Positions 20,957 through 32,338 of a DNA stretch of 64,000 nt are shown here, in pieces. The DNA is taken from NCBI GenBank assembly GCA_944472135.2, contig OX235265.1:95760984-95824983 (forward strand), given 5' to 3'. A program made the translations under genes and the position numbers. The DNA is from Trichobilharzia regenti. Its lineage: Eukaryota; Platyhelminthes; Trematoda; Strigeidida; Schistosomatidae. The notes beneath the pieces were generated by a model. That model was not told the origin of the DNA. It saw only the letters and a list, made by a program, of their open reading frames with translations, and did not search any database. Positions within the stretch are counted from its first letter, which is position 1, and every line of letters begins with the position of its first letter.

Positions 20957-21364
20957 ATTATCCTGCCACAGTTTTCGTGACAGTGACGTATGCAAGCCTC
21001 AGTCGTCCACACTCTCGCTCCTCGGCATGTGGGACCACGGCCAATCATTATCTTCGGGTACATGTCATTCTCAGCAATAGCCTCCTAGGCGGATACGACC
21101 CATCTGCTGCCTTTAACATCAATCAGTTCATTCACGGATGTGGAAGACTAGAAACAACTTCAGAAGTAAGCAGAAAGAAAATTTTAACAAAATTAGGCAA
21201 TAACAACGTGTAAACAAAACGAATCCAACAAACACCGACTGATATGACACATCACAGGTATATAAAAACAGTATACAACCTCGCAAATCGTGCCTCGATG
21301 TAATTCCTTTGAAGAATCGCAGGACTTACACCAGTACGCCTACAACTCTTCTCAGGTTGACGCT

Positions 21365-23050
21365 CTAAGTTGGAAAATCGTCGCCAAGTTTATTTGCTGA
21401 CTTCCCTCTATCATCTATATCCTCAAATCTGAACGGTAACACGCCCATGTCATTGTATCGTAGAATATAGATGACGAACAAACACACGACGTATCTGGTC
21501 AACCAAGCGTAGACGCAGAGTAATTTACACCAAAGATAATAGCATTCAAATAGTAACTTGAAACTAGAAACGCCTTTATTCATGCAAGTCAATTTAACAA
21601 TTACTCTCTCGTTTACACTGGGCTTATCCTCACTAAACTGAGCAATATCTTTCGTCTTTTCAAACGCACCAATACTATCATAGTCATAGCACAAGATAGT
21701 TGAGTTGATGGGCGTCTTTTTCATTGTGGATGACAACACCAACGACGACTGAGTGACACAAGTTGATGAACTCAGTGGTGCATCAGAAGTTGTCACTGTT
21801 CAACCTTTAGAAGGCTTTCTTACCGCAAAGTTACTACCACTGCTGTCTTTTACGATTAGCTCCAGTTTAGCATTAACATCTGTCGATAGTTGGACAACAG
21901 GCTAATCATTTACGTTGACGGTCTCATGAGTATCCATGCCTTCTACCACTGCATCTGCTCTTAATGCTAGTTCACGTTCAAGTTGTACAGAACCTTTGTC
22001 TGACTCAGTAGTAGTAGGCATTCAGCTCGCCTCATCATGATCAACCAAAGACAAATGTGCACTATCATGATCATTATCACAAACATTCACTATACTGGCG
22101 TTTGTATAGTCGACTTCATCACAGTTCTCTTTTGTATGCAATTCTTGCGAACGGATAAAACACAACTGTGTTTGTCTCACAACTTGTAACCTATCTGTTG
22201 GGGACGTTCCACGAAAGCCGTCACACTCGTTAGGTTTGTAAAGATTACTGGACACCATGAAGCTTTCTCGATATCTGCTTCTCTGAGACCCTTTCGTCAT
22301 TAATGATTGCATTTAGCTCTCTGATTTCTCTACTCTATGGGTGGGATGCAGTATACCAGCAAACTTGCTCATAGCTTGGTTAACACTGTCTTTCACCAGG
22401 CTCACAATATCATCCAATCCGGGCTCTAAACCCTTCTCCCCTAGACGTGAACAGACCTTTATGAATATCCTCTGTAGACGAACAGGTAATCTCTTAGGAA
22501 CAGTCTCAAGCACGGATCTTGAATTCAATTCATCTAAGCAATTAAGAGACACAAGAGTATTTCTATATACCATTAAACTGTCCACGAAATCTGCGAGTTC
22601 CTCCGAATCATCGTTTAACTGTGATCCATTACCTTTCACAGTCTCAAAAATACCATGGGGTATCATAAATGGTTTTCCAAACCTTTGACGTAATATCCTC
22701 ATAGCCTCTGTATATCCTTCGTTCGGGGACATAAACTTTCAGCACTGTATGGCTCTCGCAGCAACACCAATGCAATATCTCAACAAATACATTAACTTCA
22801 TTTCGTCATTTTAAATAAAACCAATCAGCATGACATCAAACTCCTTGATAAACTGTGGGTAGTCAGCTGGGTTTCCATCAAAATATCGAGGTTCAAACTT
22901 AGGGAGCCTTAAAGCACCACTATCCCTAAACGGCGAAGCGTGAACATCAGACTCATCATGCTGAGCATCATACACATCTTTACATATAACAGGCAACTCA
23001 ACACTACTTACTTTCCTGTCTGCTTTCAAAACGCCTTGTCCCTTCTTTGA
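21365..23050 (-). pseudogene. BEL-type gag, copy 2, in pieces
   Basis: Capsid-like protein of a BEL/Pao element. From the N-terminus: LPKFEPRYFDGNPADYPQFI (about 22900-22840), EGYTEAMRILRQRFGKPFMI (22732 down), RLPVRLQRIF, then a zinc-knuckle remnant C-x2-R-x4-H-x4-C (about 22170-22130) in which the second Cys is Arg. Stops near 22735, 22312 and 21800-22020 break it. The last 140 residues (21796-21365), with a hydrophobic stretch FKLLFECYYLWCKLLCVYAW, are nearly identical to copy 1, although the capsid part is only about half identical. Confidence 0.8.
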
Positions 23051-23137
23051 CCCAGGCATTACTGAACTTGACCAAACAATCCAGAAGAGTTCCAAATAAC
23101 GCTTGTTCAAAGAAGACTTGCAGAGGTGAGGAAAGAT

Positions 23138-23515
23138 GAGTTGATAATAATATATTCTCATTTTTGTACATGGGAGATGCCAGTTTACAGGCATCATCAA
23201 TTCGATAAATTACACATAAGATTAGTAAGCATATTTAGTAAAGATAATATAATAAGGTACATATTTTTTCCTAGCTATGTAGGATACACCAGCTGACTAG
23301 GCATGCATAAATATAGTTTAAATTACATGATTTACGGCTGCTGTCATTTTGTCTTTAGTTTGTGGAAAATACCTGATAACTAGTGATTCAATAGACCACA
23401 TTAGGAGATATAGGGATATTGACATCGCATTAACAAAAGAACCCAAATATTCGTTGGATGGATTGCACATACTTGGGAAAATAAATAAAGCTTGAAGTCA
23501 ATTTCCTAATATAAC
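23138..23515 (-). repeat. ATT-tailed dispersed 3' repeat, copy
   Basis: Minus-oriented copy of a roughly 450-bp sequence whose sense 3' end reads ...ATGAGAATATATTATT. Related copies are the right part of 24368-25687 (plus), 20261-20690 (minus) and 38781-39215 (minus, the 3' region of a CR1-like element). It abuts BEL copy 2 at its 5' side, and a shorter related piece follows at 23519-23640. Confidence 0.65.
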
Positions 23516-23798
23516 AATAAAATGAATCTTATAATAATATACTGTCTTTTTCAGCACATGAAAGCTGACAGGAATCATCAATATGGTAATAATGTACACA
23601 TGGAGTAAGCATGTTTAAAATATATCACTGACACAAGATATATATATATATACAAGGGAGGATAATGGAATAATGACAGCAAACACACTTTGGATAAGTT
23701 AAAATAATTTATATGTTATAATCCTAGGCGCCATCATTGTTTGAATTCTACGAAACTGCGCGTAAAAACTGAGTGTTCCGTTATATATCCTCGATATG
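23516..23798. other. Short repeat remnant and spacer
   Basis: Begins with a partial second copy of the ATT-tailed repeat (words CACATGAAAGCTGACAGGAAT near 23556), then a TA run at 23638-23651. No gene is visible. Confidence 0.45.
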
Positions 23799-24154
23799 GT
23801 GGATTTATGTATTTCCTTGCCAATTTGGATAAAACATCGCCGCATTCTTTTTGGGAAGGAGACCAGTTGGTGGATTATAAATGATGTCCAAGTAACTTTT
23901 ATCTTTTCATGTGGTGTTGCGGTAAGTTTCGACCTTGTTTTCTCATATTTCATTCGTATGTTGGTTATGGTTCGCCCCTTGTATCAGGTAGACATAGTTC
24001 GATCGACTCTTAATTGAATGGGTGTTATTGTATGACTGCTGCTTTTTTGTTTGGAATTATAATTAGAGGCAAAACAAACAACGGGTGTATTCTCTAATTT
24101 CATACATTAAATGACAACAAATAAGGCGAATAATTCCAGGAGTATATCAGAAAC
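23799..24154 (+). repeat. Array-type left arm (partial) and spacer, outlying copy
   Basis: Matches the end of the 252-bp left arm and the following spacer of the tandem array (compare 47749-48105). Only about 90 bp of the arm is present. This and the next three features form an isolated array-like copy about 10 kb from the array. Confidence 0.75.
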
Positions 24155-24367
24155 TGTCAATGTCCAGGTCTAACTACACTGAACTTTACACTGTCCTTAG
24201 AAGACTTTAAGGAACTATGAGCAATAACCAATGCGATAAACCAGAACACAAATTGGTGGCTCAAGAACCCTTTATTCTTGCACCAATACAGAGCCAAAAA
24301 TAAGGTTATTGTACACAAAGTCTAATAATAAATGTCATAATAATAAATCACGATAATACTTCTGATA
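24155..24367 (-). repeat. BEL-type LTR, first part, split by insertion
   Basis: 213 bp of a diverged BEL-type LTR in minus orientation, starting TGTCAATGTCC. The LTR breaks after CTTCTGATA and resumes with GTTTTCTCC at 25688. The same 213-bp piece, broken at the same base, occurs in every complete unit of the array. Confidence 0.75.
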
Positions 24368-25687
24368 CTTACTTGAACATCATTTATAATCCACCAACTG
24401 GTCTCCTTCCCAAAAGGAATGCGGCGATGTTTTATCCAAAATGGCAAGGAAATACATAAATCCACAGCTGCTGTTGTAAACACTCAGTGGGGGTAGGAGC
24501 CAACAAAGTAGTCTATTCAAAGCATGTATATACTTCACATGGACACGGAGACTCTCTGCGGAATACGTCAAAATCCAAATCACTGCCTATACAGCGCCAA
24601 TAAACCTGGATATCTATGATATAACGAAAACATGCTGAAAGCTGCATCTCAGATCAAGTTGATTCATTCGATGGTAATGATCTACTCCTGCATGCCTTAT
24701 TCGACATCTTGAATGGAATGGTTCGCAGTTATTCTGATACTAGATCGAAAAGAACAAAATATTCACCGGTTGCTGAATCAAAAGTACTTCTTTGCATGTT
24801 TAACTGTATTCTAACTGCTATGATTAGTTCCAAACCTTTTATCTCATAATCACTCAAATTCCAGGAACGATCCAATTCTACCATTTAAAGACACCGGCAA
24901 ACATGCTGTAAATGAGCATTCATGATCTGAAATGAAGAAGCAACTGGTTTTCAAACAGTTTTCAACATTTTACTCAACTTCCGAGTACAGTCCGCCATGC
25001 AGACACAAATGGCGCAAATGGAGGATTCTGGAATCGACCCCAGCACCATTTGATGCAGTGAAACAACCCAACGTGACCTTATCTAGTTTTCGCCTCCACA
25101 ATCATATTTATTTCCTGTTATGAAACTACGATAAGACTGCTGAAAAATGGAATAGATATATCACTGATCTCAACATAATACATCAATAAACTTTAATCCA
25201 AGGGTGCTGTTCACAACAAAGTTATATAGGAGAATTGACTTCAAGCTTTCTTTTTCCCAGATATTTGTATTACATTCATCTGATGTCTGGGATTTTGTTA
25301 ATTCGATGACAATAATTCTATACCTCTTTATATCCCACACAAACAGACACTATAGCAGACTGTTCCGACTGCCTGTAATGACAGAGAGAACAACCAAACT
25401 GTAAATTCATCATACATCAAATTATGTGTAATTTATATAATAACTTATCCACGCCTGTACAATAGGTATGTTCCTGCATAAACAGGGGAAATATATTTTT
25501 CTTGAAACAATATTTTTTGATGCCTATACAATTGATGTACTCTACTTAGCTAGGGAAGAAATATCCCTTATTATATTATCTTTACTAAATATGCTTATTA
25601 ATATTATGTGTAACTTATCGAATTGATGATGCCTATAAACTGGTGTCCCTCATGTAAAAAATGAGAATATATATTATTATTGCGATG
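24368..25687 (+). mobile_element. 1.3-kb insertion splitting the LTR; source-like copy of array sequence
   Basis: From left to right it holds the array's right arm (24368 to about 24618), a unique-looking middle, the MKKQLVF-type segment (24932-25123), and a right end with the ATT-tailed 3' repeat (about 25490-25680). The short words GATA and GATG at the two edges may be the target duplication. The 3' microsatellite suggests a 5'-truncated non-LTR insertion, but I find no RT frame in it. Confidence 0.65.
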
Positions 25688-25819
25688 GTTTTCTCCGTCT
25701 TCCAACGAAGAGCCAACGATGGAACGATGACTGCACTATCGATGACTGCCGCCAAAATATAGAGTTGGGTTTGAGCAAACAACCATGAATTGATCGTTCA
25801 ATCTTCAACTACAATGACG
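25688..25819 (-). repeat. BEL-type LTR, second part
   Basis: Continuation of the LTR broken at 24367; together about 345 bp, close to the 358 bp of the intact LTRs. Its outer end has TGACG in place of TGACA. A CR1-like element starts directly after it. Confidence 0.75.
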
Positions 25820-26002
25820 CGCTACTGCAATACCTTCAACCTTTGCGTTACATTTTTACGTGATTCGTTTCATAAAATTGATCTTATCGTAATACTTGCA
25901 CAAGTACTATACCGTTTCCATATTTGTATCGATTAACTCTCTTTTGTTATAGTTATTGTTAATCAAAGTAAAAAGCAACGAACCCATTCCCCTGTAAAAC
26001 TG

Positions 26003-27187
26003 GTGTCTAATTTAACGTCCTTGATTGCTACATCAAGCAACATACACCCTACAAACGGCTATAATGAGTCACATAACTCACTTGTATGCCGTAAGCGTCG
26101 AGCTGAAACTGAGGATAAAACTGTACTGACAGCTAGTATTAGCACTACTCCTAAAAATTCAGTACCCTCTGCTCATACAGAACTCCTCCCTTCACCTTAT
26201 GTGCTTATCGAGAAGCTCCAGCCATCAAGCTCTTTTTCAGTACTATCTTCAGAAATAGAACTTCTAAAGTTGTCTATAGGAGAACTTAAGGCTGAGTTAA
26301 GGGAAATAAAAAACAGTAAGTCAGTAAATGCTGGAAACATCGAAACCAATACCGAGATATCCAAATTATCAGATCAGATCAGCGATATCAGATCGCAGGT
26401 CTGTGAACTGACACCTCTAACTATCCTCATGAAAACTGTAAACCTTAACAAGCTTGACACAGAATCGGTAACTAAGGTAGATAACCTCATTAATTTTGTT
26501 ACCACAGAAGTAACAAAACGACTCGACGCAAAACTGAGTGCTATTGTCTACAACGTTCCGGACAATGAGGCACTAAAAAAGGTACAGCGCATCTTACTTA
26601 GTGAAGCGAAAATGCCTAACTCCAAGACTAAGTGCTATAGGCTGAAGAAGAGTCAACATGAAAAGTGTTGTCCTATTCGTTTCCAGTTCGAAACACCGGC
26701 AGAGACCAGAAAATTCATTCACTCCCAACACACCCTATCGCAAGCCAGAAACTACAAACATATAAAGGTCGGGGTGGACAAAACAGTCATAGAAAGGCGC
26801 GCATACAATTATCTCGCTAAGACTAATTGTGAAATAGGTAATAGGACATTGCAAGCAGCCATTATTCCCAACCCTGTGAAAGATACAGTAGACCCCACCG
26901 CATCACCCCTCTCAAAACACACAGAAATATCCCATCAGAGTGCAACACCAGCCGAAAGGCCACTAGACTGTAACCAAATAAATAATAAAACCATACCACC
27001 TATCACCGCAGAATCTAAAATGCCATTAAATAACCCCAGAAAAAAAGTCAAAACCCCCCGAAATTCGACTTTGTCCTCTCCTAGCCATAACTCCATTGGT
27101 AAAGATAAGGAAAATATGCCCCTAAATCATACCAACAAAAACAGTGGCAGCTTAAATAAACCCACACTCCCACGGTCAATAGTATAA
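26003..27187 (+). CDS. CR1-like ORF1 protein (RNA-binding chaperone type)
   Basis: ORF1 proteins of CR1-clade elements bind element RNA and assist strand transfer. The 394 codons have a Ser/Thr-rich N-terminus, a heptad-like coiled coil (SEIELLKLSIGELKAELREI, about residues 82-102, and on to 135), an RRM-like middle with SAIVYNVPDNEALKKVQRIL (about 184-203) and a Pro/Lys/Asn-rich tail. The middle matches AIVYNVPDSLPLKTV in the second CR1-like copy. The first codon in frame is GTG; the frame may be open further upstream or start at a later ATG, so the start is uncertain. No zinc knuckles are seen. Confidence 0.7.
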   Translation: MSNLTSLIATSSNIHPTNGYNESHNSLVCRKRRAETEDKTVLTASISTTPKNSVPSAHTELLPSPYVLIEKLQPSSSFSVLSSEIELLKLSIGELKAELREIKNSKSVNAGNIETNTEISKLSDQISDIRSQVCELTPLTILMKTVNLNKLDTESVTKVDNLINFVTTEVTKRLDAKLSAIVYNVPDNEALKKVQRILLSEAKMPNSKTKCYRLKKSQHEKCCPIRFQFETPAETRKFIHSQHTLSQARNYKHIKVGVDKTVIERRAYNYLAKTNCEIGNRTLQAAIIPNPVKDTVDPTASPLSKHTEISHQSATPAERPLDCNQINNKTIPPITAESKMPLNNPRKKVKTPRNSTLSSPSHNSIGKDKENMPLNHTNKNSGSLNKPTLPRSIV

Positions 27188-29104
27188 GCACTCACAACGT
27201 GCTAAATCGCACCATGGCACACACTAATATCCAATGTCACAACAATGTCACCCTCAATAGTACAAGTGGTAATAGTCAGAACTCGGCTACCAACAACTCT
27301 GGGTCTTCAGAGTATGGCACACAAACAAATTTTGACCGGATATATGGTACAAGTCTGCTGGGAACTAACCCACAATGCAGTACACACGAAACCCACACAA
27401 GGACACAACTAGCATCAAACAATAGGTGGAATAATAAGCCATGGTCATCACAAGGATCCAATCATTTTTTATCCCCCGCGTCCCTGTCAGCGTTGAAAAA
27501 ACAGCTGGTAGGGATGTTAACACTCCTAAACCACTAGTGCTGGCTCCCTCCTTGCATGAAAACAGGAACGGTCTAGTGCACCCGTATCCATTAGGCACAC
27601 TTGACACTTGCACAAGTATAGGTCAAATAAAGAACCCTACCCACTTCTGTAACCTAACTAAAAATAAAAATTCCTTATTCTATAGCAAATCCAGTACTCC
27701 AACTCCTAATTCTTCACCGAAAACAGCACACACCAACTCGATAGACATAGGTGAGCATGATGCTGAAACTCCTCTTAACATAGGATCGTCATGTCAAGCA
27801 GAACTACTGGGTGCTGAACCATATTCGGGGCTGACTAACGAACTTAAATACTTCAAATGCTACTTCAACTCTCATCTTTACCTAATCCTCATAAATGCTA
27901 GATCTGTTCTAAATAAATTGCCGATGCTCAGAGCACTCACAGTAATATACAAACCCCCTGTAATTGTCATCACTGAATCTTGGTGTCATTCGAACATTCT
28001 GGATGAAGAAATAAGCTTAGATAACTACACACACTTTCGGTGTGACAGGGAAGGTGGTAAGGGAGGGGGTTGTCTCATGTACTTTCTGAATGCACTTACT
28101 GTATCACAGCTAGAAAGTAGTACACTTAACATGCCTGAGACTCTATGGGTTAATGTACACTTAAATAACGTAACAGCATTAATTGGATGCACCTACAGAG
28201 CACCTGGCACCTTTAGTAATTACGAGACCCAACTTATTAATACTCTGGAGCAATTAACCGACTTACAATACGATCATAAGATCCTATGTGGGGACTTTAA
28301 CTTACCTGAAATCAACTGGGATATACCCACAGGTCCAACTAAATTTGATAAGTTCTTAGACACACTGGATATACTTGGCTGGAAACAAACTGTCACTACT
28401 CCCACAAGAGGTAATAACGTACTAGACTTAATCTTCTGCCACAATATAAGCCCCCTTTCAACGCTAGTAGGTTCTGAGTTTCCAGGGAGCGACCACAAAA
28501 CAGTGATGTGTGCACTGCCAATTCCGCTGAGTAGCAATGCATCTCATACCTCCACTTCACAACAAGTAAAATATAGGAACTATAGTAAGGCAAACTGGGC
28601 CTTGGTAGAATCAATGCTAAGATCCTCCGAATGGGATGAATACTTCACTACTGATGACCTATCGAGAGCCCTAACCATCTTCTACCATAACACTAACACA
28701 TGCTTAGATGCTGTCATTCCACTCCAAACACTAAAGGTTTCCCCACACAGAAAGTCATTCATAAAACCAAAGGATCGTACGAAACTGAAGAAACTCTCAA
28801 CAAGTTACTTCAAACACCACGACTTTGGCACTCTAGGTCTAATACTTAACACCCTTAGCTCCATCTCACAAGCTCGAGATTTCCGTATGAGAAAGGAAGA
28901 ACGCATCGCAGTAGCCAGTCCTGCTAGAGTGTATGCACTCACAGAAATCTTAAGGAAGCGAATGAATCGCAAAAATCACAGCATTTCTCTCCTCATAGAC
29001 AAAAGTAGGCTATGCACTGAATCTGCAGACATATGTGAACTATTCGACAAAACATATGCAGGAAATTACATTAAGCCCTCAGTCCAGCTACTCGATATAT
29101 ACCC

Positions 29105-29462
29105 TGTCAATGTAGTTGAAGACTGAATGATCAATTCATGGTTGTTTGCTCAAAACCAACTTCCCCAACTTTCGCGGAGGCATCAATACGACAGTCATCG
29201 TCTCATCGGTCGCTGTTCAGAAAGAAGTCAGGAGACAACCGTCAGAAGTAATATTGTGATTTATTATTGTAATATTTGTTCACAGACCTTAGTGGAAACA
29301 TTTTTTATATGTTGGTGTTACAATAAAGAATTCTCGAGTGGCCAATCGGTGTTTTGGTTTTTCGTCCGTTATTACTAAGCGTTTCTGAGAAACTTCAAGG
29401 AACAGCGTGAGCACGAGCGTAGCAAGAGCTGGGCATTAACGGTTTACGAGACGTGTCTGACA
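29105..29462 (+). repeat. BEL copy 1, 5' LTR
   Basis: 358 bp, TGTCAATGTAGTTGAAGACT... to ...ACGTGTCTGACA, with a TGTCA/TGACA terminal inverted repeat. AATAAAG at about 29321 could serve as the polyadenylation signal. Near-identical to 32339-32696. Confidence 0.9.
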
Positions 29463-29637
29463 GTTTCTGATGGTAGAAACAGATTCTGGCGGATTCAGAC
29501 AGTAGGTGAAAGTTTGGATAGCCACCGTTCATCTTTCCTGGTGCCGGTCAAGTCCTCTTTGAACAAGCAATATATGGAACATTTTTGGAATTGGGTCACG
29601 TTCAACAATGCCTGGGTGAAAGAAGGGACAGAGTGTC

Positions 29638-31576
29638 TTGGATGCAAACAGGAAAGTAAGTCATGGTGACTTGTCTGTTACTTGTAACGATGTGTCTGAT
29701 GTTAAGCATGACATGGTTGATGTTACTGTTTCGCCGTTCAGGGATAATAGGAACATCAAACTCCCTAAATTGCAACCACGGTGTTTCGATGGAAACCCAG
29801 CCAATTATTTACAATTTGTAAAGGAGTTTAAAATCATGTTAAGTGGTTTTTTTATTAAATGATGCATTGATGTTAATGTATTTGACGAGGTATTGCACTG
29901 GAGATGCTTCAAGAGCTATACAGCGCTGTAAGTTTATGAGGCCAAAAGAGGGCTACTACGAGGCTATAAGCATACTACGTCAAAGGTTTGGAAGGCCTTC
30001 GATGATTGTGGGGAAATTATTCGAGGCTGTTAAGGGTAATGGTGGTCAATTACAGGATGACTCTCAGGCACTTACTGAGTTTTTAGATAATTTGCTAATT
30101 TACAAGAATGCAAGGATTTCGATGAATCGCATGAGTGACCTCAACTCGAGTTTTATACTAGAAGTAATAGCAAGACGCCTACCTACTCGACTGCAAAGGA
30201 AGTGGGTGAAGATAAGCTCCCGTATGGAGGATGAGGGTATCGAGCCAAAATTTGATGATATCCTGAAACTGGTAAAAGATAGTGTCAATCAATCTATGAG
30301 CAAGTTCGCCAGTATATTGAATCTCACCCATAGAACAGAGCAGTCTGAGGGTAAAACGCACTCATTGATGACGAATAGGCCTCAGAGAGGTGGATATCCA
30401 GAAGGCTGCATGATGTCTAGTAATGCATATAGACCTAGTGAGTGTAACAGGTTTCGTAGTACATCCTCAACAGATACGTTACAAGATGCAAGACAAACAC
30501 GGTTGTGTTTTACACGTTTGCAAGAAGTGCATACAAAGGTGAACTGTGAACCAGTGAGCAAGTTCAGTGATAAGCTATATGTGAAATCAAGGTCTGAGTC
30601 CGAATTGTGTGACGACAATGGCGCGGTGAAGAAGTCTGTAGTTGCAATTAGCAAGCCATTGTTGAATAGTATGCCACAGAAGAGAGTTAAAGTTTCAGAG
30701 TCCCGTTCTGACTCCATAAGTTTACAAGGTATCACTAGTCAGAGTGAAGGTATAGAACCTTTAGGTATTTGTGAGGAAGAACCCAAATCATCCACTGCTT
30801 TTATTAAAGAGTTTGAAAATGATGAAGTCGACCAGATAGATGATGGTAAATTGAATATTTGTGATAATGATCATGATAGTACAGATTTGTCTTTGATTGA
30901 TCATGATGAAATGAGGGGAATGTCTACTACTGCTAAGTTGAATAAAGGTTCTGTACAACTACAACGTGAAGTAGAATTGAATGCAGATGCAGTTGCAGAA
31001 GGTATGGATACTTGTGAGACCGTTAGTGTAATTGATCAGCGTGTAGCCCACCTATCATCAGATGATAATGCTAAACCTGAGCTGATAATAAAAGACAGCA
31101 GTGGTGGTAGTCTTGCAGTTAGACAAATTTCTGAAAACCGAGCAACAACAGCTTTTGATCCACCGCTAACTTCATCAACTTGTGTCACTCAGTCGTCGTT
31201 GGTGTTGTCATCCACAATGAAAAAGACGCCCATCAACTCAAGTATCTTGTGCAATGACTATGATAGTATTGGTGCGTTTGAAAAGACGAAAGATATTGCT
31301 CAGTTTAGTGAGGATAAGCCCAGTGTAAACGAGAGAGTAATTGTTAAATTGACTTGCATGAATAAAGGCGTTTCTAGTTTCAAGTTACTATTTGAATGCT
31401 ATTATCTTTGGTGTAAATTACTCTGCGTCTACGCTTGGTTGACCAGATACGTCGTGTGTTTGTTCGTCATCTATATTCTACGATACAATGACATGGGCGT
31501 GTTACCGTTCAGATTTGAGGATATAGATGATAGAGGGAAGTCAGCAAATAAACTCGGCGACGATTTTCCAACTTAG
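29638..31576 (+). pseudogene. BEL-type gag with hydrophobic C-terminus (one frameshift)
   Basis: The N-terminal part (29638-29862) has LPKLQPRCFDGNPANYLQFV, the BEL gag (DUF1759-type) pattern. The frame then shifts at a T run near 29849-29855, and 29843-31576 continues with YCTGDASRAIQRC, EGYYEAISILRQRFGRPSMI and RLPTRLQRKWVKISSRM. A zinc-knuckle remnant C-x2-R-x4-H-x4-C sits at about 30506-30549, with Arg replacing the second Cys, as in copy 2. A long Ser/Asp-rich linker leads to a 34-residue hydrophobic stretch (about residues 513-546) and a charged tail. The hydrophobic end is unusual for gag. The T-run shift could be a mutation or a slippage site. Confidence 0.8.
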
Positions 31577-32338
31577 AGCGTCAACCTGAGAAGAGTTGTA
31601 GGCGTACTGGTGTAAGTCCTGCGATTCTTCAAAGGAATTACATCGAGACACGATCTGCGAGTTTTTTTGTACTGTTTGTATATATGTGTGGTGTGTCTTA
31701 TCAATTGGTGTTTTTGGATTCATTGTGTTTACTTGTTGTTTTCGTACCTTGTTGTTATTACATAATTTTGTTAAAATTTTCGTCGTGATTACTTCTGAAG
31801 TTGTTTCGAGTCTTCCACATCCGTGAATGAATTGATTGATGTTAAAGACAGCAGATGGGTCGTACACGCCGGGGAGGCTAGGCTATTGCTGAGAATGAAA
31901 TGCACACGGAGATAATTGTTAGCTGTGGTCCCACACGCCGGGGAGAAAGAGTGTAAACGACTGAGGGTCGCATACGTCGCCGTTACTAGAACTGAGGCAG
32001 AATGAGTGACAAGGGATTGCAGTGGTAATTGGTAGTGAGTAGATAAGACGATGTGCGTGGAGTATCGTGAGGTGGTGCTATGGTCACGTTGCATTCTGCA
32101 AGAGTCATTCTAGCAAGTGGAGATTGTGTTGCAAGATGTCAAGAGGAGGTCTCTGTCTGGAGGCGCAGGTCGTCATTGATGTGTGAGATTGTGCTGTGGG
32201 TATGCCTGTGGTGTGTTGGCTTTTCTGTTTGTTTTCCATTTCAGCTCTGTCCGTGTGACCCAGGTTCTCGCAATGGCATCCAAGTCAACGTGTATTGGTC
32301 GTGATGGAAAAAAGGAATAAATTCTTTTTGCCGAGGAG
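31577..32338 (+). other. BEL copy 1, 3' non-coding interior
   Basis: 762 bp without a long frame. It begins with a block (GTAGGCGTACTGGTGTAAGT at 31598-31617) that is single here but repeated three times in copy 3. A purine run GATGGAAAAAAGGAATAAA (about 32301-32319) followed by GAGGAG next to the 3' LTR could serve as the polypurine tract. Confidence 0.6.

Larger units (their letters stand above)
19637..23137 (-). mobile_element. BEL/Pao-type LTR element, copy 2 (gag-only type, broken)
   Basis: Minus-strand relative of the complete element at 29105-32696. The 3' LTR remnant is 19637-19926, ending TGACA on the plus strand. The interior carries gag pieces between 23050 and 21365 and a retroelement tail insertion at 20261-20956. 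The 5' LTR is missing: homology stops at 23137, where another repeat abuts. No protease, RT or integrase is found, as in the other copies. Confidence 0.8.

Noticed and set aside
24155..25819. Simple solo LTR
   Set aside because: The LTR is split by a 1.3-kb insertion, and I cannot find matching 5-bp flanks (GAAAC on one side, CGCTA or similar on the other).
29463..32338. Hidden pol region in BEL copy 1
   Set aside because: No RT motif (YxDD-type), protease Asp-Ser/Thr-Gly or integrase zinc/DDE pattern in any frame, and the space after gag is only 762 bp.
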